Assembly: GCA_029227155.1 (NCBI GenBank)
Contig: JAQXZJ010000119.1
Location: 1 to 34,600, forward strand
DNA: 34,600 nucleotides
Reading direction: 5' to 3'
Origin: Erysipelotrichaceae bacterium
GTDB lineage: Bacteria > Bacillota_I > Bacilli_A > Erysipelotrichales > Erysipelotrichaceae
Position numbers and translations under genes: made by a program. Below the pieces are notes generated by a model, which had not been told where the DNA came from, made no database searches, and saw only the letters and a list, made by a program, of their open reading frames with translations. This document shows, one piece after another, positions 6,841 to 14,961 of this stretch (its first letter is position 1; each line of letters starts with the position of its first letter).

Positions 6841-9243
6841 ATGATGAAACATAAAATGATCGTTTTCTGTTTATTTTTATTGTTAGCAGCACAAATGACT
6901 ATTTTACCTGTTAAAGCGTCAAATAGTGGATACTATTATGAACATATTGATGTACAAGTAGACGTAAATGAAAAACGGGAATTTTTGATTACCGAAACCT
7001 TAGATGTATTTTATGAAGAACAAATGCATGGGATCATACGTACGATTCCAAACTTTTCTCGAGCTGAAAAATATGAAATAACAGATATATCAGTTGTAGG
7101 TGCTCCTTTTCTTGTGGAAGAACAAATCGATGGAGTATCAATTAGAATTGGAGATGCGGATCGATATGTACAAGGAAGCCAACGATATATTTTGACTTAT
7201 ACCTTAAAACATTATCAAGATTATGATTCTAATCATGATTATATTTATTTAAATTTAATAGGAAACGATTTCGATTGTGTGACAAAGCATTTAACAGCTA
7301 CGATTCATTGGCCTAATGAAGGATTGTTAGAAAATTGTACTTTAACGAGTGGTTTTGAAGGAAGTACAGAAAATTCTAAATTTCATTATCAAATCATGGA
7401 ACATGGTGTTTCTATTGAATCAAAAAGATTAGTTGAACCTTATGAAGCAGCAACCATTCAATTGCAGTTTCAAGAAGGAGTATTCAATCAAGCTCCTGTA
7501 TATAAATATCCATATATAGTGAATCAACAAGATATTTTTATTGAAATTGATAAAAAACAAGATTTCTATGTAAAACAGAAGATTCATTTGACACAAAAAA
7601 GGGATATTATTAATTATCCAATGAATTTGCTATTTGATATGGAAGCTTTTCATATATCTGAGATCAAAGATCTTCAATGCAAGATAGATGGGAAAGAATG
7701 CTCAAGTTCTTATTTAATAAATATCCATGAAGCAAAAGAACATACGATTGAATTACAGTATCGAATCCATCCTAAGAAAATCTTAGATGGTATCTTTGAT
7801 TTTCAACTAGTTGATGGAACGGAAGATACATCTATCGAACAGTTACATTTAAAAGTAAAAATGCCACAATTGATGAATGCATCCGTTCATGTTGGAAGAT
7901 GGAATGATTCGAATGATTCTAGTCGATATACGTTAGATATTCAAGATCAAACATTAGAACTTCAAACTCAAACTACATTACAAAGTGCCGAAGAAGTTAC
8001 CGTTACCCTTTTATTTAATGAACATCATTTTTATCGCCCAACACCAATTTTGATCAATTTTTTGCCAATTGCAAGTATGATATTACTAGCAGGTGTCATT
8101 CTTTATCGTATATTTGGATTAAAAAATCATTTTGTAGAACTGGTATCTTTTTATCCTCCAAAAGGGATGAATCCAGCAGAGGTTGGATATTTGATTGACC
8201 GTAAATGTTCTAATGATGATTTAACATCTTTGATTTTCTATTGGGCAGATTTACAAGCTTTAAAAATCAAGGGATTAAAAAAAGATTTTACGTTAGTGAA
8301 AACAAATGATTTGCCTGTTTCTTGCCCGAACTATGAACAGACATTGTTTCAGGCAATGTTTCGCTATGGAACAAATCATGAAGTAACTATGAAACAATTA
8401 AAGAATAAGTTCTATTATGATATTCAAGTTGCGAAAAGGGCTATATCATCACGTTATCAAGATAAAATGTATGATCCACAAGTGAAACGTTATCGTAACA
8501 TCGTTTTTGCGCTTGCAATGTTAATTTGGGTGATGATGATGACAGTTATGTGCGTGTATGATGCGAATAATCAGGGGATTAGTTACCTGTATTTTATTGC
8601 TTTTTCTCCGATGTTGTTGGTGAGTTTGATCATTGTTATCATTACAGTAATTTTAAGAAAACGAAAATTATCGCAAACCACAAAGATTCTATTCTTCTGT
8701 TTTATAGCGATACCATTGCTTATTCTTAGTCTTTTAGAAATAATTGTAATTGATTTATATCAAAAACAGTTCTTTATCGTAATGTTATGTTGTTTATTTG
8801 CTAGTATAATTGCAAGTGGATTTAAGAAGTATACCGAAGAGATGGAAACGCAGATTGGTGAATTACGAGGTTTTAAGAATTTTATCCGTTATGCTAAAAA
8901 AGAAGAGCTAGAATTGTTATTAGAAGATGATCCCGAATACTATTATCATATATTACCATATGCACAAGTATTACATGTGACAAAGATCTGGACAAATAAA
9001 TTTAAAGCAATTGCAATTCCACCAGCATCCTATACAGAAGGAGTTAAAATGGATATCAATGATTTTCATTCATTTACTCGAACGGTTACTCATTCAATGT
9101 CTAAAAGCATGAAAGCTCCTGCTTCTGTATCTAGTGATAATAGTTCTTCTAGTTCTGGTGGATATAGTGGATCATCAGGCGGATTTTCAAGCGGCGGTTC
9201 CAGCGGTGGAGGCAGTGGCGGTGGAGGCTCTCGTGGCTGGTAA
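6841..9243 (+). CDS. DUF2207 domain-containing membrane protein with Gly/Ser-rich C-terminus
   Basis: Signal peptide-like N-terminus, extracellular domain (EHIDVQVDVNEKREFLITETLDVFYEEQMHGIIRTIP), several TM segments, C-terminal SSGGYSGSSGGFSSGGSSGGGSGGGGSRGW. AAGGGG RBS before ATG 6841. Confidence 0.85.
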   Translation: MMKHKMIVFCLFLLLAAQMTILPVKASNSGYYYEHIDVQVDVNEKREFLITETLDVFYEEQMHGIIRTIPNFSRAEKYEITDISVVGAPFLVEEQIDGVSIRIGDADRYVQGSQRYILTYTLKHYQDYDSNHDYIYLNLIGNDFDCVTKHLTATIHWPNEGLLENCTLTSGFEGSTENSKFHYQIMEHGVSIESKRLVEPYEAATIQLQFQEGVFNQAPVYKYPYIVNQQDIFIEIDKKQDFYVKQKIHLTQKRDIINYPMNLLFDMEAFHISEIKDLQCKIDGKECSSSYLINIHEAKEHTIELQYRIHPKKILDGIFDFQLVDGTEDTSIEQLHLKVKMPQLMNASVHVGRWNDSNDSSRYTLDIQDQTLELQTQTTLQSAEEVTVTLLFNEHHFYRPTPILINFLPIASMILLAGVILYRIFGLKNHFVELVSFYPPKGMNPAEVGYLIDRKCSNDDLTSLIFYWADLQALKIKGLKKDFTLVKTNDLPVSCPNYEQTLFQAMFRYGTNHEVTMKQLKNKFYYDIQVAKRAISSRYQDKMYDPQVKRYRNIVFALAMLIWVMMMTVMCVYDANNQGISYLYFIAFSPMLLVSLIIVIITVILRKRKLSQTTKILFFCFIAIPLLILSLLEIIVIDLYQKQFFIVMLCCLFASIIASGFKKYTEEMETQIGELRGFKNFIRYAKKEELELLLEDDPEYYYHILPYAQVLHVTKIWTNKFKAIAIPPASYTEGVKMDINDFHSFTRTVTHSMSKSMKAPASVSSDNSSSSSGGYSGSSGGFSSGGSSGGGSGGGGSRGW

Positions 9244-9259
9244 ATCAATGAAAAAATAC

Positions 9260-9288
9260 TTGATAATTAAGGGAATCTATGTTAGTAT
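9260..9288 (+). promoter_or_regulatory. Promoter of rplS
   Basis: TTGATA (9260-9265), 17-bp spacer, TAGTAT (9283-9288). Confidence 0.6.
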
Positions 9289-9293
9289 ATATG

Positions 9294-9373
9294 AGCCTTT
9301 GTAGGGCTAAAGTAGTTCCGCTGAACAAAAGAGTCATGAACTATGGATCAAATTGGAAAAGGAGATAAGCGAA
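9294..9373 (+). ncRNA. Candidate rplS (L19) 5' leader
   Basis: About 80-nt leader with hairpins AGCC/GGCT (9294-9308) and TAGTTC/GAACTA (9313-9343) directly before the rplS RBS. Consistent with the known Firmicutes L19 leader family, but not tested against a covariance model. Confidence 0.5.
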
Positions 9374-9721
9374 ATGAATTTAGGATTAGTAAACGAAATC
9401 ACAAAAAATCAATTGCGTAATGATATTCCTGACTTCCGTTCTGGTTGCACAGTAAGAGTTCATGTACGTATCAAAGAAGGAGACAAATCACGTATCCAGA
9501 ATTTTGAAGGTGTTGTAATTAAAAGAAGCGGTAAAGGTATCGCTGAAACATTTACAGTACGTAAAATTTCTAGTGGTGTAGGGGTTGAAAGAACATTCCC
9601 TATTCATTCTCCAATCATTGAAAAGATTGAAGTATTACGTCGTGGTAAAGTAAGAAGAAGTAGATTGTTCTATTTACGTGGACTTTCTGGTAAAGCTTCT
9701 CGTATTGAAGAAATTCGCTAA
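9374..9721 (+). CDS. rplS: 50S ribosomal protein L19
   Basis: [64 protein letters not shown] before ATG 9374. Confidence 0.96.
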   Translation: MNLGLVNEITKNQLRNDIPDFRSGCTVRVHVRIKEGDKSRIQNFEGVVIKRSGKGIAETFTVRKISSGVGVERTFPIHSPIIEKIEVLRRGKVRRSRLFYLRGLSGKASRIEEIR

Positions 9722-9728
9722 ATCAATG

Positions 9729-9752
9729 AAAGTCGGTTTTGCCGACTTTTAT
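9729..9752 (+). terminator. Terminator-like hairpin after rplS
   Basis: AAAGTCGG-ttttg-CCGACTTT then T. Confidence 0.6.
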
Positions 9753-9774
9753 TCTATTCCATAGGAGGTACAAG

Positions 9775-10350
9775 ATGAATGAAAAAAAATCGCTAGGCAG
9801 TGAAATTTGGGAATATGTCAAAATTATCTTAGTATCTTTTATTATTGTTTTTCTTTTAAAGACATTTATCATTTGTCCTGTTCAAGTAGTAGGATCTAGT
9901 ATGTATCCTACCTTAAAAAATGAGGAGATGGGTTTTACGAATGTCATTTCTAGAAAAGTAAATGGAATTGATCGTTTTGATGTTGTTGTTGCTTATTTGT
10001 CTGAAAAAAATGAGAAGATTGTAAAACGTGTCATTGGTATGCCTTTTGATACCATTGCTTGTGAAGATGGTGTTATTTATATTAATAATGAAGCCATTGA
10101 TGAATACTATTTAGACCAAAACTATGTCAATTCGGAAATGGCATTTATGGGGGCTAATCAATTTACGGATGATTTTGGTCCAATTACATTAAAAGAGAAA
10201 GAATACTTTCTAATGGGAGATAATCGTTTACATAGCTCTGATTCTAGAGTATATGGGGTGTTTTATGAAGATGAGATCATCAGTAAGGATGTTTATGTCT
10301 GGTTCCCATTTAATCAGATGAGAATTGTTAATGAGCAGTGTCAAAAATGA
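9775..10350 (+). CDS. lepB: Signal peptidase I
   Basis: GSSMYPTL (catalytic Ser), KRVIGMPFD (Lys), GDNRLHSSDSR. AGGAGG RBS before ATG 9775. Confidence 0.95.
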   Translation: MNEKKSLGSEIWEYVKIILVSFIIVFLLKTFIICPVQVVGSSMYPTLKNEEMGFTNVISRKVNGIDRFDVVVAYLSEKNEKIVKRVIGMPFDTIACEDGVIYINNEAIDEYYLDQNYVNSEMAFMGANQFTDDFGPITLKEKEYFLMGDNRLHSSDSRVYGVFYEDEIISKDVYVWFPFNQMRIVNEQCQK

Positions 10351-10362
10351 CACTGTTTTGTT
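10336..10362 (+). terminator. Terminator overlapping the lepB stop codon
   Basis: CAGTGTCA-aaaa-TGACACTG-TTTTGTT; the lepB TGA (10348-10350) opens the 3' arm. Confidence 0.8.
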
Positions 10363-10386
10363 CATTGAGCGAATATAGGAGGAGTT

Positions 10387-10798
10387 ATAAAGCATAAGAA
10401 TATATGTATCATTAGTTTGCTAATTATAGTTGTGTTTATAATTGGAATATGGTTTTCAAAAGATACAGGCAATCATAGAAAAATCAGTACTGAAATATTA
10501 GATGTAACGAATACAGGTGCAACTGTTGTGATTACAGATTTTAATGAAGAGTCTTATGTATATGAAGAATGCTATAAAATTGAAAATGAGGAAGACGGAA
10601 AATGGCTAGAATTAGCAACCACAAGAGAACATTATGGATATTGGTTATGTAGTAGATGAAAACCAACAAGTCAAATTTTTTATCGATTGGCAGTGGCTTT
10701 ATGGTGTATTACCTGTTGGAAGTTATAGAATCGTAAAGCAAGTAAGAAATGAATTTATCTATATTCCATTTGAAATAAAGGAAGAAAGAAACCTATGA
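10387..10798 (+). pseudogene. Frame-disrupted small secreted/membrane protein with bacterial Ig-like domain character
   Basis: Frame 1 encodes KHKNICIISLLIIVVFIIGIWFSKDTGNHRKISTEILDVTNTGATVVITDFNEESYVYEECYKIENEEDGKWLELATTRE. The other frame then continues NIMDIGYVVDENQQVKFFIDWQWLYGVLPVGSYRIVKQVRNEFIYIPFEIKEERNL*. The apparent start is ATA, and +1 frame repair is needed near 10616-10659. Confidence 0.65.
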
Positions 10799-11301
10799 AA
10801 GTACTTCTAATTTATCAATCAAAAACAGGATTTACAGAAAAATATGCTAAATGGATCAAAGAAGAAATCGACTGTACGCTTGTGAAACTTTCTGATTTAT
10901 CTAAAAATGATATCCAAGGGTTTGATGTCATTCTTTTTGGCTCACGATTACATGGTGGAAAAATTGATGGTTTAGATAAAATCAAAAAAATGAATTTTCA
11001 TCATCCGCTAATTCTTTTTGTAACAGGTGCTACTTTATCTGAGAATGAAACGATTCAAGAAGTATGGAAAAACGAACTATCAGATACAAATTGGAAACAT
11101 TTTTATTTACCAGCAGGACTGAATTATGAAAAAATGGGCATGGTTGATAAAATTATAATGAAAATGTTTCTAGGTATGTTAGAGAAACAAAAAGATAAAA
11201 GTGATGAAACAAAGGAATTGTTTAAATATATTAAGAGCTCTTATGATATAACAGATCGTAATCAAATTAAACCAATAGTGGATTATATTCAATCATTGTA
11301 A
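10795..11301 (+). CDS. Flavodoxin-domain protein (HemG/flavodoxin-like)
   Basis: MKVLLIYQSKTGFTEKYAKWI phosphate-binding loop type; GFDVILFGSRLHGGKIDGLDKIKK. Confidence 0.8.
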   Translation: MKVLLIYQSKTGFTEKYAKWIKEEIDCTLVKLSDLSKNDIQGFDVILFGSRLHGGKIDGLDKIKKMNFHHPLILFVTGATLSENETIQEVWKNELSDTNWKHFYLPAGLNYEKMGMVDKIIMKMFLGMLEKQKDKSDETKELFKYIKSSYDITDRNQIKPIVDYIQSL

Positions 11302-11317
11302 TGATATCGAGGTGTTT

Positions 11318-11863
11318 ATGGAGAAATATATTGCTTTATTAAGAGGAATTAATATTAGTGGTAAAAATAAGATATCAATGAAAGAATTAAAAGAGGAATT
11401 GATTAATCTTGGATTTCAAAGTGTTTTTACCTATTTAAATAGTGGAAATGTGATATTTAATAGTGAAATAGAAGATAAAAATCTTTTAAAAAGTATGATA
11501 GAAACGATGATACGGAAGAAATGGAATTTTGATGTTCCTGTTTTTGTCATGAATCAAAAAGAATTGGAAGATATATTTAGAAATACTCCACAATGGTGCA
11601 GAAAGGATGACAAAGAAATATATGATAATATCATTTTCATTCTTCCACCTGTTACATTAGATGAAGTTTATCGTGAACTTGGTTGTCCAAATGAATATGA
11701 AAAAATAGAAGGGCATTCCAATTATATTTTCTGGTCGTATCAGTTAAAGAACTATAGAAAAAGCAATTGGTGGCATCAAACAGCAAGTACCAGTATTCGT
11801 CAATCGCTTACGATTCGAACAGTAAATACCATGAGAAAAGTATTAGAAATCTGTAAACAGTAA
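11318..11863 (+). CDS. DUF1697 domain-containing protein
   Basis: YIALLRGINISGKNKISMKELKEELINLGFQSVFTYLNSGNVIF signature. Confidence 0.88.
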   Translation: MEKYIALLRGINISGKNKISMKELKEELINLGFQSVFTYLNSGNVIFNSEIEDKNLLKSMIETMIRKKWNFDVPVFVMNQKELEDIFRNTPQWCRKDDKEIYDNIIFILPPVTLDEVYRELGCPNEYEKIEGHSNYIFWSYQLKNYRKSNWWHQTASTSIRQSLTIRTVNTMRKVLEICKQ

Positions 11864-11935
11864 GTAAAGAATTCTACTTTGCGTAGGTTTTGTTTTTATA
11901 GGAATAAATTATGATAATAACAGGAGGTATAGTTG

Positions 11936-12523
11936 ATGAATCATTATGTGACTGGAAAAATTATCAAAGATTTAAGAGAAAAAAACGGACTAACGCAGAG
12001 TAGATTGGCTCAAGCAATTAATGTTAGTGATAAAACAATTAGTAAATGGGAAACAGGGAAAGGTTTACCAGATATTACTCTTCTACAACCATTAGCTGCA
12101 GTATTAGGCGTATCTGTTGTTGAATTAATGAACGGTGAACAAATCATAAACAGAAATATTGCAAGTAATATCAAAAATTCTAAGTTTTATGTTTGTCCAA
12201 TCTGCGGGAACATCATTCATTCTATGGGAGAAAGTTTGATTTCTTGTTGCGGTGTTACTTTGCCTATTTTAGAGCCAGAAGATGATGAAAAAGCAATCAT
12301 AGATTCTGAAATCATTGAATCTGAAATTTATGTGAACATCGATCATCCAATGACTAAAGATCATTATCTTTCTTTTATAGCATATATCACAAATGACCGT
12401 TGTGAAATTGTTAAATTATATCCGGAACAAAATGCAGAAACAAGATTTTTTTATAAAGGTAAAGGAATGATCTATGTGTACTGTAATAAAGATGGCTTGA
12501 TTAAAAGAATCGTTAAGAAATAA
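11936..12523 (+). CDS. XRE-family HTH protein fused to a desulfoferrodoxin-like (Dfx_N plus superoxide-reductase-fold) domain
   Basis: HTH: IIKDLREKNGLTQSRLAQAINVSDKTISKWETGKGLPDITLLQPLAAVLGVSV. C-terminus: FYVCPICGNIIHSMGESLISCCGVTLPILEPE...DHPMTKDHYLSFIAY...KLYPEQNAETRFF...VYCNKDGL. ORF track starts one Met earlier, at 11933. Confidence 0.85.
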   Translation: MNHYVTGKIIKDLREKNGLTQSRLAQAINVSDKTISKWETGKGLPDITLLQPLAAVLGVSVVELMNGEQIINRNIASNIKNSKFYVCPICGNIIHSMGESLISCCGVTLPILEPEDDEKAIIDSEIIESEIYVNIDHPMTKDHYLSFIAYITNDRCEIVKLYPEQNAETRFFYKGKGMIYVYCNKDGLIKRIVKK

Positions 12524-12533
12524 TTTTATAATG

Positions 12534-12563
12534 TTGACATTGAATTGATGGATGGCATAAAAT
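12534..12563 (+). promoter_or_regulatory. Promoter of the GNAT-YoaP gene
   Basis: TTGACA (12534-12539), 18-bp spacer, TAAAAT (12558-12563). Confidence 0.6.
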
Positions 12564-12584
12564 CACTTAAAGGAGCAAAGCAAG

Positions 12585-13334
12585 ATGAATGAATATATAA
12601 ATATAACCTTGGAAAATATAGAGGAAGAATATATTTGTTCTGCTATTGGTGACCCTAAACATCAATTTGGTGTTGATAGGAAAAAAGAATGGATCAAAAA
12701 GAAACTAAATAAGGGGCATGTATTTAGAAAATTAGATGCTAGAGGTAAAACGTTTATTGAATATGAACCGATTGAAACTGCTTGGGTTCCTATTTGTGGG
12801 AAAAACTATGAATATATTTATTGTTTATGGGTTGCAGGGAGTTATAAAGGAAAAGGTATTGGTAAAGAGTTATTGGAATATGCAATCAATGATTCAAAAG
12901 AAAAAGGAAAAAGTGGGATCTGTACTTTAGTTTCTAAAAAGAAAAAACCATTTTTAGGGGAAAAGAAATTTTTTGAGCATCATGGGTTTCAAGTAGTAGA
13001 TACGATACAAGACTATGAATTATTAGCATTATCATTTGATGATAGTGAAACACCTAGATTCAATGATCAAGCAAGGAAAATGCAGATAGAAGATCAAGAG
13101 TTTACTATTTTTTATAGTAATGAATGCCCTTATGTAGAATATGAAGTAAAAGAACTATCTGAATATGTGAAAGAAACTAATATTAGGATTAATTTTGTAA
13201 AAATAGATACGTTAGAAAAAGCAAAAAGTATACCTTGTATATTTCATAATTGGGCAAACTTTTATAAAGGAAAATTTATATCAAATACGATATTAAATGC
13301 AAACTCATTGAAAAAGTTATTAAAGATCCAATAA
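12585..13334 (+). CDS. GNAT N-acetyltransferase with C-terminal YoaP-like thioredoxin-fold domain
   Basis: GNAT motif CLWVAGSYKGKGIGKELLEYAINDSKEKGKSGICTLVS; C-terminal FTIFYSNECPYVEYEVKELSEYV...PCIFHNWANFYKGKFIS. Confidence 0.8.
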   Translation: MNEYINITLENIEEEYICSAIGDPKHQFGVDRKKEWIKKKLNKGHVFRKLDARGKTFIEYEPIETAWVPICGKNYEYIYCLWVAGSYKGKGIGKELLEYAINDSKEKGKSGICTLVSKKKKPFLGEKKFFEHHGFQVVDTIQDYELLALSFDDSETPRFNDQARKMQIEDQEFTIFYSNECPYVEYEVKELSEYVKETNIRINFVKIDTLEKAKSIPCIFHNWANFYKGKFISNTILNANSLKKLLKIQ

Positions 13335-13394
13335 TTCTAAATATCAGAAATTTATGGTATATTTATTTAAATTTACAACGATTGGAGTGATAGA

Positions 13395-14267
13395 ATGAGC
13401 GAGAACAAGACAAATATCAATTGGTTTCCTGGTCATATGACGAAAGCAAAACGGGAAATGGCAGAGAAGATGAAATTGGTTGATATGGTGATTGAGATTA
13501 GGGATGCTAGAATTCCAAATGCTTCAAAGAATCCGATGATTCAAGAACTTTGTGGTTCAAAACCTAGGTTGATCATTTTGTCGAAAAAAGATAAAGCAGA
13601 GGAAAATGTAACTCAGAAATGGTTGCAACAATTAAGTAATGATCAGGTTCATGCGATTGCTTTAGATTTGTTAAAGGATGACTTGGTTAAGATATTAACC
13701 AATGAATGTCAATTGATGATGAAGGATAAAATTGAGCGTCAGATTCGTCGTGGGATTCGACCTACAGCGATTAGAGCAATGGTTGTTGGGATTCCTAATG
13801 TTGGGAAGTCTACTTTAATTAATCGCTTAGCGAAGCGAAAAGCGGCTCAAACAGGGGATCGTCCAGGAGTAACTCGTTCGTTGCAATGGGTAAAAGTTTC
13901 TACTCAGTTGGAACTTTTGGATACTCCGGGTGTATTATGGCCTAAATTTGAGAATCAAAAAGATGGTTATGTTTTAGCAGTCACAGGAGCTATCCGTGAT
14001 GAGATTTTGCCGATGCAAGATGTTTTTATTTATGCAATGAAAACATTAATTCAATACTATCCTAATTATTTGCAAGAGCGTTATGATATAACTGTGGATG
14101 ATGATCCTTTTGTTACAATGGAGCGAATTGCACGAAAACGTGGTTTTTTGATGAGTGGAAATGAAATTGATGAAGAACGTACGATGAAACATATACTCAA
14201 AGAAATTCGTCAGGAACAGTTGGGACGGATTAGTTGGGAGCATCCAGATGCAGACACCGAATCATGA
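13395..14267 (+). CDS. rbgA: Ribosome biogenesis GTPase RbgA (YlqF), circularly permuted
   Basis: NWFPGHMTKAKREM, ILSKKDKA (G4) preceding GIPNVGKSTLIN (G1), DTPGVLWPKFE (G3). Confidence 0.95.
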   Translation: MSENKTNINWFPGHMTKAKREMAEKMKLVDMVIEIRDARIPNASKNPMIQELCGSKPRLIILSKKDKAEENVTQKWLQQLSNDQVHAIALDLLKDDLVKILTNECQLMMKDKIERQIRRGIRPTAIRAMVVGIPNVGKSTLINRLAKRKAAQTGDRPGVTRSLQWVKVSTQLELLDTPGVLWPKFENQKDGYVLAVTGAIRDEILPMQDVFIYAMKTLIQYYPNYLQERYDITVDDDPFVTMERIARKRGFLMSGNEIDEERTMKHILKEIRQEQLGRISWEHPDADTES

Positions 14268-14862
14268 AGAAAAACGTATCTGGGAATCCCATCAATGTTG
14301 TATAGGTATTGACGAAGCAGGTAGGGGGCCGATTGCTGGACCATTGGTCGTTGCGGGGGTTGTATTTCCTGAAAACTATGATTCGAAAGATATCTATGAT
14401 TCTAAAAAACTCAGTGAAAAGAAAAGGGAAGCATTGTATGAAACGATCATCCATGATGCACTTTACTTTGATATTCAAATTGTATCAGTAGAAGAAATTG
14501 ATCGTTACAATATTTATCAGGCAACCAAACGGGCGATGACGAAAATTGCTTTAAATGCGGATGTGACATATGTTTTAACGGATGCCATGCCACTTGAGAT
14601 TAACAAAGAGGTTACTTCTTTAATTAAAGGGGATCAATTGAGTTGTAGCATTGCTGCAGCAAGTATCTTAGCAAAAGTAACACGCGATCGAATCATGAAA
14701 GAGTATGATCTACAATATCCGGAATATGGATTTGCGAAACATAAAGGATATCCAACGAAACAGCATTTAATGGCATTGGAAACATATGGGGTGTTAGATA
14801 TTCATCGAAAAAGCTATGCACCAGTCGCTAATCAGTTGCATCAACAATTAAAACTATTCTAA
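14248..14862 (+). CDS. rnhB: Ribonuclease HII
   Basis: CCIGIDEAGRGPIAGPLVVAGVVFP, DSKKLSEKKRE, ASILAKVTRDRIM. Confidence 0.95.
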   Translation: MQTPNHEEKRIWESHQCCIGIDEAGRGPIAGPLVVAGVVFPENYDSKDIYDSKKLSEKKREALYETIIHDALYFDIQIVSVEEIDRYNIYQATKRAMTKIALNADVTYVLTDAMPLEINKEVTSLIKGDQLSCSIAAASILAKVTRDRIMKEYDLQYPEYGFAKHKGYPTKQHLMALETYGVLDIHRKSYAPVANQLHQQLKLF

Positions 14863-14864
14863 AT

Positions 14865-14888
14865 GGCAGTTATAACTGCTATTTTTTT
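14865..14888 (+). terminator. Terminator after rnhB
   Basis: Palindrome GCAGTTATAACTGC followed by TATTTTTTT. Confidence 0.6.
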
Positions 14889-14961
14889 AATGGGTTATTG
14901 TAATTTTAAAAAAAACGGGTACAATATCAAACGGACATCAAAAATGAATAGGAGTTTTAAA

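Noticed and set aside
9130-9240. Gly/Ser-rich tract as a DNA repeat array or CRISPR-like element
   Set aside because: It is an in-frame low-complexity protein tail typical of DUF2207 proteins, with no regular repeat-spacer pattern.
9739-9774. N-terminal extension of signal peptidase I in the ORF track
   Set aside because: It overlaps the rplS terminator hairpin; ATG 9775 has a good AGGAGG RBS.
14230-14478. 82-aa minus-strand ORF
   Set aside because: Antisense to rbgA and rnhB; no RBS or recognisable domain.
14863-14961. N-terminal extension of the CaCA antiporter in the ORF track
   Set aside because: It starts inside the rnhB terminator; ATG 14962 has an AGGAG RBS and begins the first TM helix.
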